Source of the DNA: Anaerolineales bacterium
GTDB lineage: Bacteria; Chloroflexota; Anaerolineae; Anaerolineales; UBA11858
Length of the DNA stretch: 35,012 bases
Reading direction: 5' to 3'
Assembly (NCBI GenBank): GCA_024763275.1
Contig: JANTFT010000025.1
Location: 1 to 35,012 of the forward strand
The notes below the pieces were generated by a model. The model was given only the letters and a program-made list of their open reading frames with translations, did no database searches and was not told where the DNA came from. A program made the position numbers and the translations under genes. This document shows, piece by piece, positions 1 through 7,923 of the stretch (its first letter is position 1; each line of letters begins with the position of its first letter).

Positions 1-7
1 TAGAAAA

Positions 8-46
8 GGACCGGGTCTCTTAAAGGGACCCGGTCCTTATTTTTAA
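8..46. terminator. Bidirectional hairpin terminator of the recX-rny operon (double-palindrome repeat copy 1)
   Basis: Arms 8-21 and 23-36 pair with a single G-T wobble around a short loop. On the minus strand the hairpin lies directly after the rny stop codon (47-49) and is followed by a T-rich tail (complement of 1-7). On the plus strand it is followed by TTATTTTTAA. The arm sequence GGACCGGGTC recurs at 5689-5698 and 5791-5800, so this is also a member of a dispersed repeat family. Confidence 0.8.
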
Positions 47-1573
47 CTACTTCGCGTAATCGACTGTGCGGGTTTCCCGGATGACGGTGACTTTGATCTT
101 GCCGGGGTACTGCATGGTCTCTTCAATGGTCTTGGCAATATCCCGGGCCAGGCGGGAGGCAGCCAGGTCATCCACCTGGTTGGGGCGCACAAAGATGCGC
201 ACTTCCCGGCCGGCTTGCAGGGCATAGCTGCTTTTGACCCCATCATAGGAGTTAGCCACATCTTCCAGGGCCCGGACGCGCTTGAGATACTGCTCCAGGC
301 TCTCCCGGCGGGCACCCGGGCGGGCGCCGGAAATGGCGTCAGCCGCTTCGACAATGATGGCTTCCACACTTTGCTGTTCAATCTCGTGGTGATGGGAGGC
401 AATGGCGTTGACGATCTTCGGTCCTACCCCATGGCGCTCGGCAAACTCAGCTCCCAGCTGGGCATGAGTGCCTTCCACGTTGTGGTCCATAGCCTTGCCC
501 AGGTCATGCAGCAGGGCGCCGGCTTTGGCAATCTCCACATCCGCTCCCATTTCTGAAGCCAGCACAGCCGCCAGCTGGGCGGATTCCACTGCGTGAGCCA
601 GCTGGTTCTGACCGTAGGAGGTCCGGAACTTCAGCCTGCCGAGCATTTTGAGAATATCGGTGTGCAATCCTGGCACACCTGCATCATAGGCAGCCTGCTC
701 GCCGGCTTCCATGATCACCTTGTCGATCTCTTCCTGCTCTTTTTCAATGATCTTTTCGATATGGGCGGGGTGGATCCTGCCATCCAGGACCAGCTTTTGC
801 ATGGCGTTCTTGGCCACTTCCCGCCGCACGGAATCGAAGCAGGAGATGGTGACCGCTTCCGGGGTGTCGTCGACGATCACGTCCACACCAGCGGATTTTT
901 CAAAAGCCCGGATGTTGCGGCCGTTGCGGCCGATGATTCGGCCTTTCATGTCATCAGAGGGCAGGGGGACGGTGGAAGAGGTCACCTCTTCCACATGGTC
1001 GGAAGCCACCCGCTGGATGGCGTCGGCGATCAGTTTGCGTGCCTTGCGCTCTCCCTGCTCCCGAGCTTCCGCCTCGATCTCCCGCACAATGCGGGACATG
1101 TCATTGCGGGCTTCCTGCTCAACGCGCTCGAGCAGCAGCTCCCGGGCTTCTGCTTGGGTCATCTGGCTGATCTTTTCAAGCTCTTCGGAAACTTGATTGA
1201 ACATTTCCTCGACCTTATTGGATTTCTTATCGAGCGCGCTCTGGCGCTGGCTGATAGCATGTTCTCGGTCTTCCAGCTTCTCTGCCCGCCGATCGAGCTG
1301 ATCGCTGCGGCTCTGAAGCCTTTCCTCAAAGCGGGTGATCTCCTGACGGCGTTTTAAAGCGTCCTTTTCCGCGGCCTGGATGATCTCAATGGCCCGGTTT
1401 TGAGAATCTTTGACGATCTCGGTGGATTTCCTCTCAGCTTCATTCAGGATTTGCTTGGCAGCGGTTTGTTTTTTATCTACCTCTCGGGCAACCAGATAGT
1501 TTTTGATAAAGAATCCGATGGCGACTCCCAAAACGAGGGCCAGCGAACTGACAAGTATAAATGGTGGATTCAT
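47..1573 (-). CDS. rny: Ribonuclease Y
   Basis: Membrane-anchored endoribonuclease that initiates mRNA decay. The 508-residue protein shows the complete family order: one N-terminal membrane helix (about residues 4-22), a long charged coiled coil (about 25-190), a KH RNA-binding domain with the GRIIGRNGRNIRAF loop near residue 211, and an HD domain with HDLGKAMDH near residue 356 carrying the metal-binding His-Asp pair. Length matches the usual 510-520. The start is the ATG at 1573 because AAAGGGG sits 7 nt upstream; an in-frame ATG 24 nt further up has no comparable ribosome binding site. It lies 42 nt downstream of recX on the same strand and probably shares its transcript. The family assignment is firm. 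Confidence 0.97.
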   Translation of the reverse strand: MNPPFILVSSLALVLGVAIGFFIKNYLVAREVDKKQTAAKQILNEAERKSTEIVKDSQNRAIEIIQAAEKDALKRRQEITRFEERLQSRSDQLDRRAEKLEDREHAISQRQSALDKKSNKVEEMFNQVSEELEKISQMTQAEARELLLERVEQEARNDMSRIVREIEAEAREQGERKARKLIADAIQRVASDHVEEVTSSTVPLPSDDMKGRIIGRNGRNIRAFEKSAGVDVIVDDTPEAVTISCFDSVRREVAKNAMQKLVLDGRIHPAHIEKIIEKEQEEIDKVIMEAGEQAAYDAGVPGLHTDILKMLGRLKFRTSYGQNQLAHAVESAQLAAVLASEMGADVEIAKAGALLHDLGKAMDHNVEGTHAQLGAEFAERHGVGPKIVNAIASHHHEIEQQSVEAIIVEAADAISGARPGARRESLEQYLKRVRALEDVANSYDGVKSSYALQAGREVRIFVRPNQVDDLAASRLARDIAKTIEETMQYPGKIKVTVIRETRTVDYAK

Positions 1574-1615
1574 GTAAAGCCCCTTTGTTGGATACAATAG
1601 TTTTCGATAAATTAA

Positions 1616-2248
1616 TTATTCAAATAATTCCTTTCTCATTTCTTTCCAGAGACCGCTGACCACTTCTTTACTGATCTGATAAGGAAAACCGCGCCGGTTG
1701 AGGTAAGCATAGAGCTTCCTCTGGAAGGTCTCTCTATCCAATTCGCTGTAATGGGGAGATTTTGCCCGCGCGCACTGCCAGGCCAGGTCTTCTTCGTCAA
1801 GGTCTTCCAGAACTTCACTGATAATCTCTTGAGGAATGCCTTTTTGATACAGCTCCGAGGAGAGGGCTTTTTTACCCCGCGGCTTGAATTGGTTCCTGTT
1901 TTGGACCCATTGGCGCGCAAAAGCGCGGTCATCCACCAGGGATGCCCTGCGGAGGCGTTCCAGCACCTTATCGATGGTCCCATCCTCTACCTGGTGTTTG
2001 CGTAGATTGCGGCGGATTTCCTGGGAGGAGCGGACCCTGAAGCTGAGGAAATTCAGTGCCCGCTGGTAAGCGGATTCGATCTGGTCCCGGGATTTGAGGT
2101 CCTCAATTTTCTGCTGGCTGAGCTGATCCCCTTCGGCCAGCCAGGGAGCGGCGGCCAGGGAAATGCCAAACGCGAATTCTCCATCCAAATAGACATTCAG
2201 GCGTTGGGGATTCTTCTTTTGCGCTTCCAGCCTGGTAACAGTTAACAT
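1616..2248 (-). CDS. recX: Regulatory protein RecX
   Basis: RecX binds RecA filaments and modulates recombination and the SOS response. The 210-residue product starts with the typical RecX opening (LTVTRLEAQKKNPQRLNVYLDG, shown here only to define the start, with EFAFG following) and consists of repeated three-helix units: RSSQEIRRNLRKH near residue 75, then LVDDRAFARQWVQNR near 105, and RRGFPYQISKEVV near the C terminus. The ATG at 2248 is chosen from this family N terminus. No Shine-Dalgarno is visible; instead an 8-bp hairpin (2253-2285) ends 4 nt upstream. recA is not adjacent in the window, whereas rny follows immediately. Confidence 0.92.
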   Translation of the reverse strand: MLTVTRLEAQKKNPQRLNVYLDGEFAFGISLAAAPWLAEGDQLSQQKIEDLKSRDQIESAYQRALNFLSFRVRSSQEIRRNLRKHQVEDGTIDKVLERLRRASLVDDRAFARQWVQNRNQFKPRGKKALSSELYQKGIPQEIISEVLEDLDEEDLAWQCARAKSPHYSELDRETFQRKLYAYLNRRGFPYQISKEVVSGLWKEMRKELFE

Positions 2249-2252
2249 AAAA

Positions 2253-2285
2253 CAGCCGTGTTGCCGCCATGATCGGCCACGGCTG
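2253..2285 (-). promoter_or_regulatory. Hairpin abutting the recX start codon
   Basis: On the minus strand CAGCCGTG (2285-2278) pairs with CACGGCTG (2260-2253); four T residues and the recX ATG follow. A shorter gcc/ggc pairing lies in the loop. Where a ribosome binding site would be expected there is only the distal arm of this stem, so the structure could act as a translational or attenuation element. Stem is seen; function is inferred. Confidence 0.45.
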
Positions 2286-2807
2286 ATGGGGAATGCCATC
2301 CACGAAATTGTGGTACGCCAGGACTTCCAGAGGAGGAAGGGTTGTACACTTGAATACCCGGCGTTAGTTACCTGCCACTTGGTATCTGTATTATGACAAT
2401 GTGATCCTACTTCAATACCATGTCGTGATGGTAGTTCGTTTTATCAGTACCGCGGCCGCGTTCATTCTTACGGCGGCCCTTGTAGTGCCGGAAGGTTATC
2501 CAAAGGGATTCTCTAGGTAATTCACTGCGAGATAAGAACCCTGATAGACTCTACCCCGGCATATTGTCCCGATCATTTGACCAGAACGGTGATCGATCAT
2601 TTATTTTTTAATGTGAACCAAGAGCCATACTCCGCTCCAGAATTCTTCCCTATTATACACGATTATCCTGATCCAGGAAAGTCATCCCCTGATCGATCCT
2701 GGTGATGACGCCCGGTAGCGAATTTGGCTTTACCCCTGAACCCTGGCCCGGGGCGGCGTTAATGTAGGGAGAAAGTAGGGCTAACCACCCAGATTGAGAG
2801 TAAATAA
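2286..2807. other. Gene-free divergent intergenic region between recX and ppdK
   Basis: No plausible coding frame on either strand. I can support only a TATAAT-like -10 on the minus strand (2651-2656, listed separately) and the ppdK promoter at the right-hand end. I do not recognise a conserved riboswitch, RNase P, tmRNA or 6S signature in it. Several short near-palindromes (for example around the repeated GATCGATC motifs at 2596-2606 and 2691-2700) have no assignable role. Confidence 0.6.
2651..2656 (-). promoter_or_regulatory. Candidate -10 box for recX-rny
   Basis: The minus strand reads GTGTATAATAGGG, a perfect TATAAT hexamer. The -35 region at 17 bp is poor (TTTCCT). If used, it gives a leader of about 395 nt before recX. 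Supported only by the hexamer. Confidence 0.35.
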
Positions 2808-2816
2808 TGGTACAAT
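2808..2816 (+). promoter_or_regulatory. Extended -10 promoter of ppdK
   Basis: TGG-TACAAT at 2808-2816 is an extended -10 element; no good -35 is present at 16-18 bp, as is common with extended -10 promoters. The predicted start of transcription falls at about 2823, exactly where the leader hairpin begins. Confidence 0.55.
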
Positions 2817-2822
2817 ACTACG

Positions 2823-2850
2823 CTTGGAGGTTTTCCTCCAAGGGTTATTT
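2823..2850 (+). promoter_or_regulatory. 5'-terminal hairpin in the ppdK leader
   Basis: CTTGGAGG (2823-2830), TTTT loop, CCTCCAAG (2835-2842) form an 8-bp perfect stem, followed by GGTTATTTTTG. It would sit at the very 5' end of the ppdK mRNA. The CCTCC of its right arm is also complementary to GGAGG of the ppdK ribosome binding site (2870-2874), so two alternative pairings are possible. Could be a 5' stability clamp, a weak attenuator or a translational switch. Confidence 0.5.
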
Positions 2851-2880
2851 TTGTTATTGCGATTAAGCAGGAGGTTTATG

Positions 2881-5622
2881 ATGGCTGATCAGAAATGGGT
2901 TTATGCATTCCAGGAAGTTGAGGAAGCAGAAAAGCATGTGGGCGGAGCCTGGGATGGTGTCCGAGCATTACTGGGCGGTAAGGGAGCCAATCTGGCGGAA
3001 ATGACCAGGATTGGCATTCCCGTACCCCCCGGTTTTACCGTCACCACGGAGGCTTGCAATGCCTACATTAATGGCGGGAACAAATTCCCCGCCGGTATGT
3101 GGGAACAGGAATTGGAAGCGATGAGGGAAACCGAAAAGATGACCGGGAAGAAGTTCGGGGATGCCAAGAATCCCCTGCTGGTCTCCTGCCGGTCCGGTGC
3201 TGTGAAATCCATGCCCGGTATGATGGATACGGTGTTGAACATCGGCCTGAACGATGAGACTGCCAAGGGTATGGTTGCCCTGACAGGTGACGAGAGATTT
3301 GTTTACGACGCTTACCGCCGGTTGGTGCAAATGTTCGGCTCTGTTGTGCTGGGCATCGACGACGAGGCTTTTGAGGAAGTGCTCGATGAGTATAAAAAAG
3401 CCAGGGGTGTGGAATTAGATACCGAGCTTGAAGCAGAAGACTGGAAGAAGATAACCGCCGAATTCCAGAAGATTGTCAAGAAGGAAAAGGGTTTTGATTT
3501 CCCGCAGGATCCTTACGAGCAGCTGCGTCTGGCAACCGAGGCAGTCTTCGCCTCCTGGAATGGAAAAAGAGCGGTGGATTACCGCAATGCGGCCGGGATT
3601 CCTCATGACCTGGGTACAGCAGTCAACGTTGTGACCATGGTCTTTGGGAATATGGCTGAAGGCTCCGGTACCGGTGTGGCGTTCACCCGCAATCCTTCCA
3701 CTGGCGAGAACAAACTCTGGGGAGAGTATCTGCTCAATGCTCAGGGTGAGGATGTGGTGGCCGGGATCCGCAACGCGGAGGATATCGGAAAATTAAAAGA
3801 GGAATTGCCCGAGGTATATCAGCAGTTCCTGGAGATCACCCGGAAGCTGGAAAGCCACTATCGGGAGATGCAGGATGTGGAGTTCACCATTGAACGTGGT
3901 AAGCTGTGGATGCTGCAGACCCGTGATGGCAAACGTACAGCCAAGGCAGCGGTCAAGATCGCTGTGGACATGGTCGCGGAAGGCTTGATCAGCAGAGAAG
4001 AGGCAGTGTCCCGGGTTCAGCCCACCCAGGTGGACACACTGCTCCACCCTCAGTTCGACCCCACAGAAAAAGCCAAGGCGGAGGAGAGCGGCAAACTGAT
4101 TGCCACCGGCGTGAATGCCTCTCCCGGGGCGGCTGTAGGGCGGATCTATTTTGATGCTGATACCGCTCAGAAGAAATCTAAAGAAGACGGTGAAGATGTG
4201 ATCATGGTCCGCCCCTTTACCAAGCCGGATGACGTTCACGGTATGCTGGCTTCCAAGGGGATTCTGACCAGTGAAGGCGGCGCTACTTCCCACGCGGCAG
4301 TGGTAGCCCGCCAGTTCGGCATTCCCTGCGTGGTTGGTGCTTCTGAAGTTCAGATCGATATGCAGAATCGCATTCTGGAAGCTGATGGAAAGACCGTTAA
4401 GGAAGGAGACTATCTATCTGTTGACGGCACCAGCGGTGAGGTTTTCCTGGGAGAGATACCCTCTGTGGCACCCTCTCTGGAGGAGCAGACCGAGCTGATG
4501 GAGCTGCTCACCTGGGCAGATGAAATTTCCGCCACAGCGGATATCCGCACTGCGCCGGAAGGCTGGCCGACCCGCGGTTTGATGGTTTGGGCCAACGCTG
4601 ATTATCCGGAAGATGCCCGCCGGGCCCGCTCCTATGGTGCCCAGGGGATTGGACTGTGCCGCACTGAGCACATGTTCTTTGAGCCGGAGCGGCTGCCAAT
4701 TGTGCAGCAAATGATCCTGGCTGATACTGTGGAAGAACGCCAGGCTGCCCTGGACAAACTGCTGCCTTATCAGCGCAGCGATTTTGATGGTCTCTTTGAG
4801 GCCATGACCGGCCTGCCGGTGATCATCCGCTTGATCGACCCCCCGCTGCATGAGTTCATGCCCGATGAGCACAAACTACTGGAAGAGGTGATTGCCAACC
4901 GCATCCAGAACAAGGTTGACCAGAAGAAAGAAGATCTGCTGGCCAGCATTCAAAACATGCATGAAAGCAACCCGATGATGGGGTTGCGAGGTGTCCGCTT
5001 GAGTGTGGTCATGCCAGAGATCGTCAGTATGCAGGTGCGGGCGATCTTTGAAGCTGCCGCCGATGTCAAACTGCGCGGCTTGGAACCCCATCCGGAAGTG
5101 ATGATCCCTCTAACCGGCCATGTCAATGAGCTACACTTCATCCAGCCCAAGTTGGTGGAAATTGCCAAACAGGTCATGAAGGAAAAAGGCGTCGAGTTTG
5201 CTTACAAGTTCGGCACTATGATCGAAATCCCCCGGGCAGGCTTAACTGCCGATGAGATTGCTGGAACGGCGGAGTTCTTCTCCTTTGGAACCAACGACCT
5301 GACCCAGTTTACTTTCGGGTACAGCAGGGATGACGCTGAGCGCAACTTCCTGGTCAAGTATATCGAAGACGGTATTCTCCCCCGCAATCCTTTCCAGACC
5401 ATTGACATCAAGGGTGTGGGCCAGCTAATGGACCTGACCGTGAAGAAAGGACGCGGAACACGGATAGAGCTGGAAGTCGGCATCTGCGGTGAGCACGGCG
5501 GTGATCCGGAGTCGATCGACTGGTGCCACAAGATCGGCTTGAACTACGTCAGCTGCTCTCCCTTCCGTGTACCGGTAGCCCGCCTGGCGGCGGCCCAGTC
5601 AGCTATGAAGAACCGAGGTTAG
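2881..5622 (+). CDS. ppdK: Pyruvate, phosphate dikinase
   Basis: Interconverts ATP, phosphate and pyruvate with AMP, PPi and phosphoenolpyruvate, giving PEP for gluconeogenesis or PPi-linked glycolysis in the cytoplasm. The 913-residue protein contains the N-terminal nucleotide-binding domain (GGKGANLAEM near residue 35; SCRSGAVKSMPGMMDTV near 103), the central swivelling phosphohistidine domain with GGATSHAAVVAR (catalytic His471), and the C-terminal PEP/pyruvate barrel with FGTNDLTQFTFGYSRDD and GICGEHGG (catalytic Cys869). All key residues are present. The start at ATG 2881 is favoured over ATG 2878 because AGGAGG (2869-2874) is then 6 nt away. It is monocistronic, bounded by its own promoter and a strong terminator. 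It complements the KOR operon downstream in anaerobic 2-oxoacid metabolism. Confidence 0.97.
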   Translation: MADQKWVYAFQEVEEAEKHVGGAWDGVRALLGGKGANLAEMTRIGIPVPPGFTVTTEACNAYINGGNKFPAGMWEQELEAMRETEKMTGKKFGDAKNPLLVSCRSGAVKSMPGMMDTVLNIGLNDETAKGMVALTGDERFVYDAYRRLVQMFGSVVLGIDDEAFEEVLDEYKKARGVELDTELEAEDWKKITAEFQKIVKKEKGFDFPQDPYEQLRLATEAVFASWNGKRAVDYRNAAGIPHDLGTAVNVVTMVFGNMAEGSGTGVAFTRNPSTGENKLWGEYLLNAQGEDVVAGIRNAEDIGKLKEELPEVYQQFLEITRKLESHYREMQDVEFTIERGKLWMLQTRDGKRTAKAAVKIAVDMVAEGLISREEAVSRVQPTQVDTLLHPQFDPTEKAKAEESGKLIATGVNASPGAAVGRIYFDADTAQKKSKEDGEDVIMVRPFTKPDDVHGMLASKGILTSEGGATSHAAVVARQFGIPCVVGASEVQIDMQNRILEADGKTVKEGDYLSVDGTSGEVFLGEIPSVAPSLEEQTELMELLTWADEISATADIRTAPEGWPTRGLMVWANADYPEDARRARSYGAQGIGLCRTEHMFFEPERLPIVQQMILADTVEERQAALDKLLPYQRSDFDGLFEAMTGLPVIIRLIDPPLHEFMPDEHKLLEEVIANRIQNKVDQKKEDLLASIQNMHESNPMMGLRGVRLSVVMPEIVSMQVRAIFEAAADVKLRGLEPHPEVMIPLTGHVNELHFIQPKLVEIAKQVMKEKGVEFAYKFGTMIEIPRAGLTADEIAGTAEFFSFGTNDLTQFTFGYSRDDAERNFLVKYIEDGILPRNPFQTIDIKGVGQLMDLTVKKGRGTRIELEVGICGEHGGDPESIDWCHKIGLNYVSCSPFRVPVARLAAAQSAMKNRG

Positions 5623-5641
5623 CGTAAGAACAACTGATGGA

Positions 5642-5676
5642 AGAGAGCAAAGGAACTCCTTTGCTCTCTTTTTTTT
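5642..5676 (+). terminator. Intrinsic terminator of ppdK
   Basis: Perfect 12-bp stem (AGAGAGCAAAGG at 5642-5653, CCTTTGCTCTCT at 5658-5669) with a 4-nt loop and a run of T to 5676. Confidence 0.95.
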
Positions 5677-5686
5677 GGTGGGGGAG

Positions 5687-5717
5687 GGGACCGGGTCCCT
5701 TTAAGGGACCCGGTCCC
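5687..5717. repeat. Double-palindrome repeat, copy 2
   Basis: GGGACCGGGTCCC (5687-5699), spacer TTTAA, GGGACCCGGTCCC (5705-5717): a perfect inverted repeat in which each 13-nt arm is itself nearly palindromic (GGGAC-CGG-GTCCC). It lies only 10 bp after the ppdK terminator, so it is not needed for termination. Copy 1 is at 8-36 and a related element with TAA in place of CGG at 28855-28887. Confidence 0.85.
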
Positions 5718-5790
5718 TGGTAAGGAGGGCTTATTCTATGATATGATTTGAATTGGTTTGATCGTTTTGCTCCTGAAGGAGTGACGGGTC

Positions 5791-5801
5791 GGACCGGGTC
5801 T
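5791..5801 (+). repeat. Solitary arm of the double-palindrome repeat
   Basis: The 11-mer GGACCGGGTCT is identical to positions 8-18 (left arm of copy 1) and shares 10 nt with 5689-5698. No partner arm follows. Most likely a remnant half-element 40 nt upstream of the next gene. Confidence 0.5.
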
Positions 5802-5841
5802 GCCTTGAAAAACTGATATCGTTAGTGAAATGGAGGAAAAA

Positions 5842-6519
5842 ATGGAACTGTGGAACAAGATAAAGGAAAATGAGATTGTCCAGAAAGTGATCGGGTTTTT
5901 CAATAAATATACTGCAATAAAACCCATCACAGATGCTCTGAAGTCGGTTAAAACCATCCAGAAGGTCATCAGCATCGTGCTCCGAGTGTTGACTGTGCTG
6001 TTTGGCATTGGATTGTTAATTATCTGGATTGTAAACTGGCGCTACATTAATCAATTTAAATTCTTCGGTGGTCTGGGCTATTTGATCTGGCAGCTGGTGT
6101 TCCTGTATGCTGGTATCGTTATCACCAAGATCCTTTACCAGCGCTCAACTGAGATCGTTGATCTGCCGGAATCCGAGTATGTCATCACCCCGATCATCGC
6201 CCTGATGATGGTCACGGTTGGCGAGGTCGTGTTTATCTTCCTGGCTTTGATGAGCGTCCCTGCCATGTTGGCTGTTTGGCTTGCGGGAGGATCCTTGGTG
6301 TTGGGGGCCAGCTCAGTGGGTATGATGCTCTCTTTCCTGAGATTCCTCAATCCCGGAAGTATCTTCCTGGCCGGCATCGGCGTGTTTATCATGTCCTGGG
6401 TGATTGGTTTCCTGACCCTGGTCATCATCAGGTTGATCACAGAGGCCACTCTGGCAATTGTCTCGATAGCCAAGGACGCTTCCATCATGCGGGTGGAGAT
6501 GACGGCAAAAAAGAAATAG
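5842..6519 (+). CDS. Conserved-looking integral membrane protein of unknown function
   Basis: I do not recognise this 225-residue protein. It has an amphipathic, lysine-rich N terminus (about residues 1-40), then hydrophobic segments at roughly 43-65, 78-100, 115-140, 142-165 and 172-200, and a short lysine-rich C-terminal tail (TAKKK), suggesting an inner-membrane protein with a cytoplasmic tail. No catalytic motif or cysteine is visible. The start at ATG 5842 is chosen because GGAGG lies 5 nt upstream and overlaps the alternative in-frame ATG at 5830. It stands alone between ppdK (own terminator) and the convergent kor operon, with a strong shared terminator after it. Confidence 0.8.
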   Translation: MELWNKIKENEIVQKVIGFFNKYTAIKPITDALKSVKTIQKVISIVLRVLTVLFGIGLLIIWIVNWRYINQFKFFGGLGYLIWQLVFLYAGIVITKILYQRSTEIVDLPESEYVITPIIALMMVTVGEVVFIFLALMSVPAMLAVWLAGGSLVLGASSVGMMLSFLRFLNPGSIFLAGIGVFIMSWVIGFLTLVIIRLITEATLAIVSIAKDASIMRVEMTAKKK

Positions 6520-6530
6520 AAGTATCCTTT

Positions 6531-6576
6531 AAAGACAAAATACCTCCTGCTGTTCTGCAGGAGGTATTTTGTCTTT
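6531..6576. terminator. Bidirectional terminator between the membrane gene and korC
   Basis: A perfect 20-bp stem (6531-6550 with 6557-6576) around a TGTTCT loop. It begins with AAAGACAAAA and ends with the complementary TTTTGTCTTT, so both convergent transcripts get a U-rich tail. Confidence 0.93.
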
Positions 6577-6590
6577 AATCCATGAAAGCC

Positions 6591-7139
6591 CTAAAGATGG
6601 TCTTTTGCGAATCGATAGCCTTTATCCATGGCTTCGAAGTTCATCGGCAGGGTTTTTTTATGGCGCTCCGGAATATGGTTTCCGAGGGCTTCCTTGACTT
6701 TCTCCAAGGGCAGAATGGGTTTGAGGGCCAGCATAGCGCCTACCATGATCATATTGCCCAATCTGGCCAGGCCGATCTCCTCGGCAATCTTATTGACGGG
6801 AATTAACAGGGATTTAATGCTCTGGCGGGTGATCTCCCGGTCAAACAGGGAGGAATTGGCTACCAGCACACCGCCTTCCTTGACCAGGGTTTCGTATTTG
6901 TCCACCGAAGGCAGGTTCAGCGCCAGCACTACATCTGGATTGCGGACCAGCGGAGACCCGATCGCCTCCTCACTGACAATCACCGTGCAGTGGGCGGTGC
7001 CTCCCCGCATTTCCGGCCCATAGGATGGGATCCAGGTAACTTCCAGCCCATTGTCCATCGATGCATATGCCAGCACCTGACCGGCAAATAATGTGCCCTG
7101 GCCGCCAAAGCCAGAAATGATAATACTGGTTTCATCCAT
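6591..7139 (-). CDS. korC: 2-oxoacid:ferredoxin oxidoreductase, gamma subunit (KorC/OorC-like)
   Basis: Gamma subunit (domain III equivalent of pyruvate:ferredoxin oxidoreductase), 182 residues, matching the usual 180-190. The N terminus IIISGFGGQGTLFAGQVLA is the family hallmark, followed by SYGPEMRGGTAHCTVIVS (residues about 48-65). It holds part of the interface for CoA and the alpha and beta subunits. The ATG at 7139 is chosen because the family begins here and AAGGAGC lies 9 nt upstream; frames open further upstream are only the antisense overlap with korB. It is the last gene of korDABC, 13 nt after korB, and ends before the shared 20-bp terminator. Confidence 0.93.
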   Translation of the reverse strand: MDETSIIISGFGGQGTLFAGQVLAYASMDNGLEVTWIPSYGPEMRGGTAHCTVIVSEEAIGSPLVRNPDVVLALNLPSVDKYETLVKEGGVLVANSSLFDREITRQSIKSLLIPVNKIAEEIGLARLGNMIMVGAMLALKPILPLEKVKEALGNHIPERHKKTLPMNFEAMDKGYRFAKDHL

Positions 7140-7152
7140 GCCTGTGCGCTCC

Positions 7153-7923
7153 TTATACCTTGAGGTTTTCCAGCGTCGGGTGGACTTTGTAGTCGCCCAA
7201 CGGGAAGACCGGAACCATTTTTTCTCCGACGAAATCAAGTGCTTCCTGGGGGGTGAGTTTCCAGTTGGTAGGGCAGGAGGACAGCAGTTCCACCAATGAG
7301 AATCCCAGCCCTCTCTCCTGGGCTTCAAAAGCCAGCCGGATGGCCTTCTTGGATTTGCGGACGTTAGCAGCGTTGTGCATGCTGCGGCGGACAATATAAG
7401 CGGAACCATCCATATTAGAGAGCAGTTCCGCCATCCGGATGGGGTAGCCTGCAAGCTTCACGTCCCGTCCCAGTGGGGAGGAGGTGGTTTTCATGCCCTC
7501 CAGCGTGGTCGGAGCCATCTGGCCGCCGGTCATACCGTAGATGGCATTGTTGATGAAGATCACAGTGATGTTCTCACCCCGGCCTGCGGCGTGCATGATC
7601 TCCGCAATACCGATGGAAGCCAGATCGCCGTCTCCCTGGTATGTGAAGACAGTCCTGTCTGGCAGCACCCGCTTGATGCCAGTAGCCATGGCTGGAGCCC
7701 GCCCGTGTGCCGCCTCAACGAAGTCCATCTTGAAGTAGCGATAGGCAAACACTGAACACCCCACTGGAGCCACACCGATGGTCTTTTCACGCAGACCCAT
7801 TTCGTCTATTACCTCAGCAACCAGCCGGTGAGCGACACCGTGGGTGCAGCCGGGGCAGTAATGGGTGTGGACTTCAGTAAATGATTCGGGGCGCTGGTAA
7901 ATTACTTCTGCTGTTGCAACCAT
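7153..7923 (-). CDS. korB: 2-oxoacid:ferredoxin oxidoreductase, beta subunit (KorB/OorB-like)
   Basis: Thiamine-diphosphate-binding catalytic subunit, 256 residues. The TPP motif is clear: GDGD at 97-100 with the NN pair at 125-126. Four cysteines suited to one [4Fe-4S] cluster are present: C23 and C26 (CPGC), C56 (VGCS) and C217 (SCPTNW). It performs oxidative decarboxylation of a 2-oxoacid with CoA, passing electrons to ferredoxin. The start at ATG 7923 has AGGAG 8 nt upstream, and the ATG shares one base with the korA stop (TAATG), indicating translational coupling. Substrate is not settled by sequence; the D-A-B-C order and sizes resemble 2-oxoglutarate oxidoreductase oorDABC, but branched-chain (VOR) use is possible. 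Confidence 0.93.
   Translation of the reverse strand: MVATAEVIYQRPESFTEVHTHYCPGCTHGVAHRLVAEVIDEMGLREKTIGVAPVGCSVFAYRYFKMDFVEAAHGRAPAMATGIKRVLPDRTVFTYQGDGDLASIGIAEIMHAAGRGENITVIFINNAIYGMTGGQMAPTTLEGMKTTSSPLGRDVKLAGYPIRMAELLSNMDGSAYIVRRSMHNAANVRKSKKAIRLAFEAQERGLGFSLVELLSSCPTNWKLTPQEALDFVGEKMVPVFPLGDYKVHPTLENLKV

Noticed and set aside
593-1357. Long plus-strand open frame opposite rny
   Set aside because: Exactly antisense to the RNase Y coiled-coil and KH region; no ribosome binding site, no family.
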